From Desulfobacterales bacterium (GTDB taxonomy: Bacteria > Desulfobacterota > Desulfobacteria > Desulfobacterales > BuS5), in NCBI GenBank assembly GCA_020056865.1, contig JAGVGX010000226.1:1-5004 (forward strand): 5,004 nucleotides of DNA. Direction: 5' to 3'. The notes under the pieces are model-generated. The model was given only the letters and a program-made list of their open reading frames with translations, did no database searches and was not told the DNA's origin. This document shows positions 4,947 to 5,004 of this stretch, piece after piece. The position numbers were made by a program, and so were the translations under genes. Position 1 is the stretch's first letter, and the number at the start of each line of letters is the position of its first letter.

Positions 4947-5004
4947 GGAAGGCGAAAATTTTAACCACAGGAATACATTGAGTATTTCGAGGATTAAAAT
5001 TTGA
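4909..5004 (+). repeat. Interspersed repeat, copy B (inverted relative to copy A)
   Basis: The reverse complement of this segment matches 1560-1677 in two blocks (41/42 and 49/50 identical), with AAAA (4959-4962 region) replacing the 26-nt middle of copy A. On the plus strand it is open as a 32-codon frame ending in TGA at the last three bases of the window, with no start codon in frame, so I treat the peptide as a by-product. The repeat may continue beyond the window. Confidence 0.9.

Larger units (their letters stand above)
4679..5004. other. Terminal region without a secure gene
   Basis: After the kinase-like stop there is no clear terminator, only a short hairpin GATTG-ATTG-CAATC near 4701-4715. 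The last 96 nt are repeat copy B. A minus-strand open frame (4752-4946) is listed separately at low confidence. Confidence 0.5.

Noticed and set aside
1..5004. tRNA, rRNA, CRISPR array, transposase or phage genes
   Set aside because: I saw no cloverleaf, no regularly spaced repeat array and no mobile-element protein motif on either strand.

Overview
The window looks like a chromosomal segment of an anaerobic Deltaproteobacterium (Desulfobacterota, probably a Desulfobacterales sulfate reducer). This is inferred from low-to-moderate GC, an AT-rich intergenic style, a selenocysteine gene fused to a rubrerythrin-type domain, an HTH-receiver regulator, and a short interspersed repeat that I associate, from memory, with that group. 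No marker gene in the window fixes the genus.

Layout. (1) 1-555, plus strand: the C-terminal part of a histone-deacetylase-family amidohydrolase whose start lies upstream of the window. (2) 610-1401, plus strand: an unrecognised 263-residue soluble protein, probably co-transcribed. (3) 1402-1752: non-coding, holding one copy of an interspersed repeat (1560-1677) and a weak hairpin. (4) 1753-2325, minus strand: a response regulator with an N-terminal MerR/excisionase-type HTH and a C-terminal receiver, with a strong RBS and one or two sigma70-like promoters. (5) 2326-2851: a regulatory gap between this gene and the divergent selenoprotein gene. (6) 2852-3697, plus strand: the highlight, one 281-residue gene with an in-frame TGA at codon 74, exactly where the catalytic cysteine of a rhodanese belongs. 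A SECIS-like hairpin follows at once, and a diiron ferritin-like domain is fused behind it. Conventional gene calling breaks it into two ORFs. (7) 3698-4066: a structured, gene-poor gap ending in a good extended -10 promoter. (8) 4067-4678, plus strand: a cytidylate-kinase-like protein. (9) 4679-5004: no secure gene, but a second copy of the repeat in inverted orientation (4909-5004).

How the parts may work together. The selenoprotein combines a Se-based persulfide/sulfur-transfer centre with a peroxide- or O2-reducing type of diiron domain, which suggests sulfur or oxidative-stress handling in an anaerobe. The divergent HTH-receiver regulator is a candidate regulator of it, from position only. 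The HDAC-family gene and the unknown protein behind it form a separate putative transcription unit. The two inverted repeat copies bracket the regulator, the selenoprotein and the kinase-like gene, but nothing shows that they mobilise this segment.
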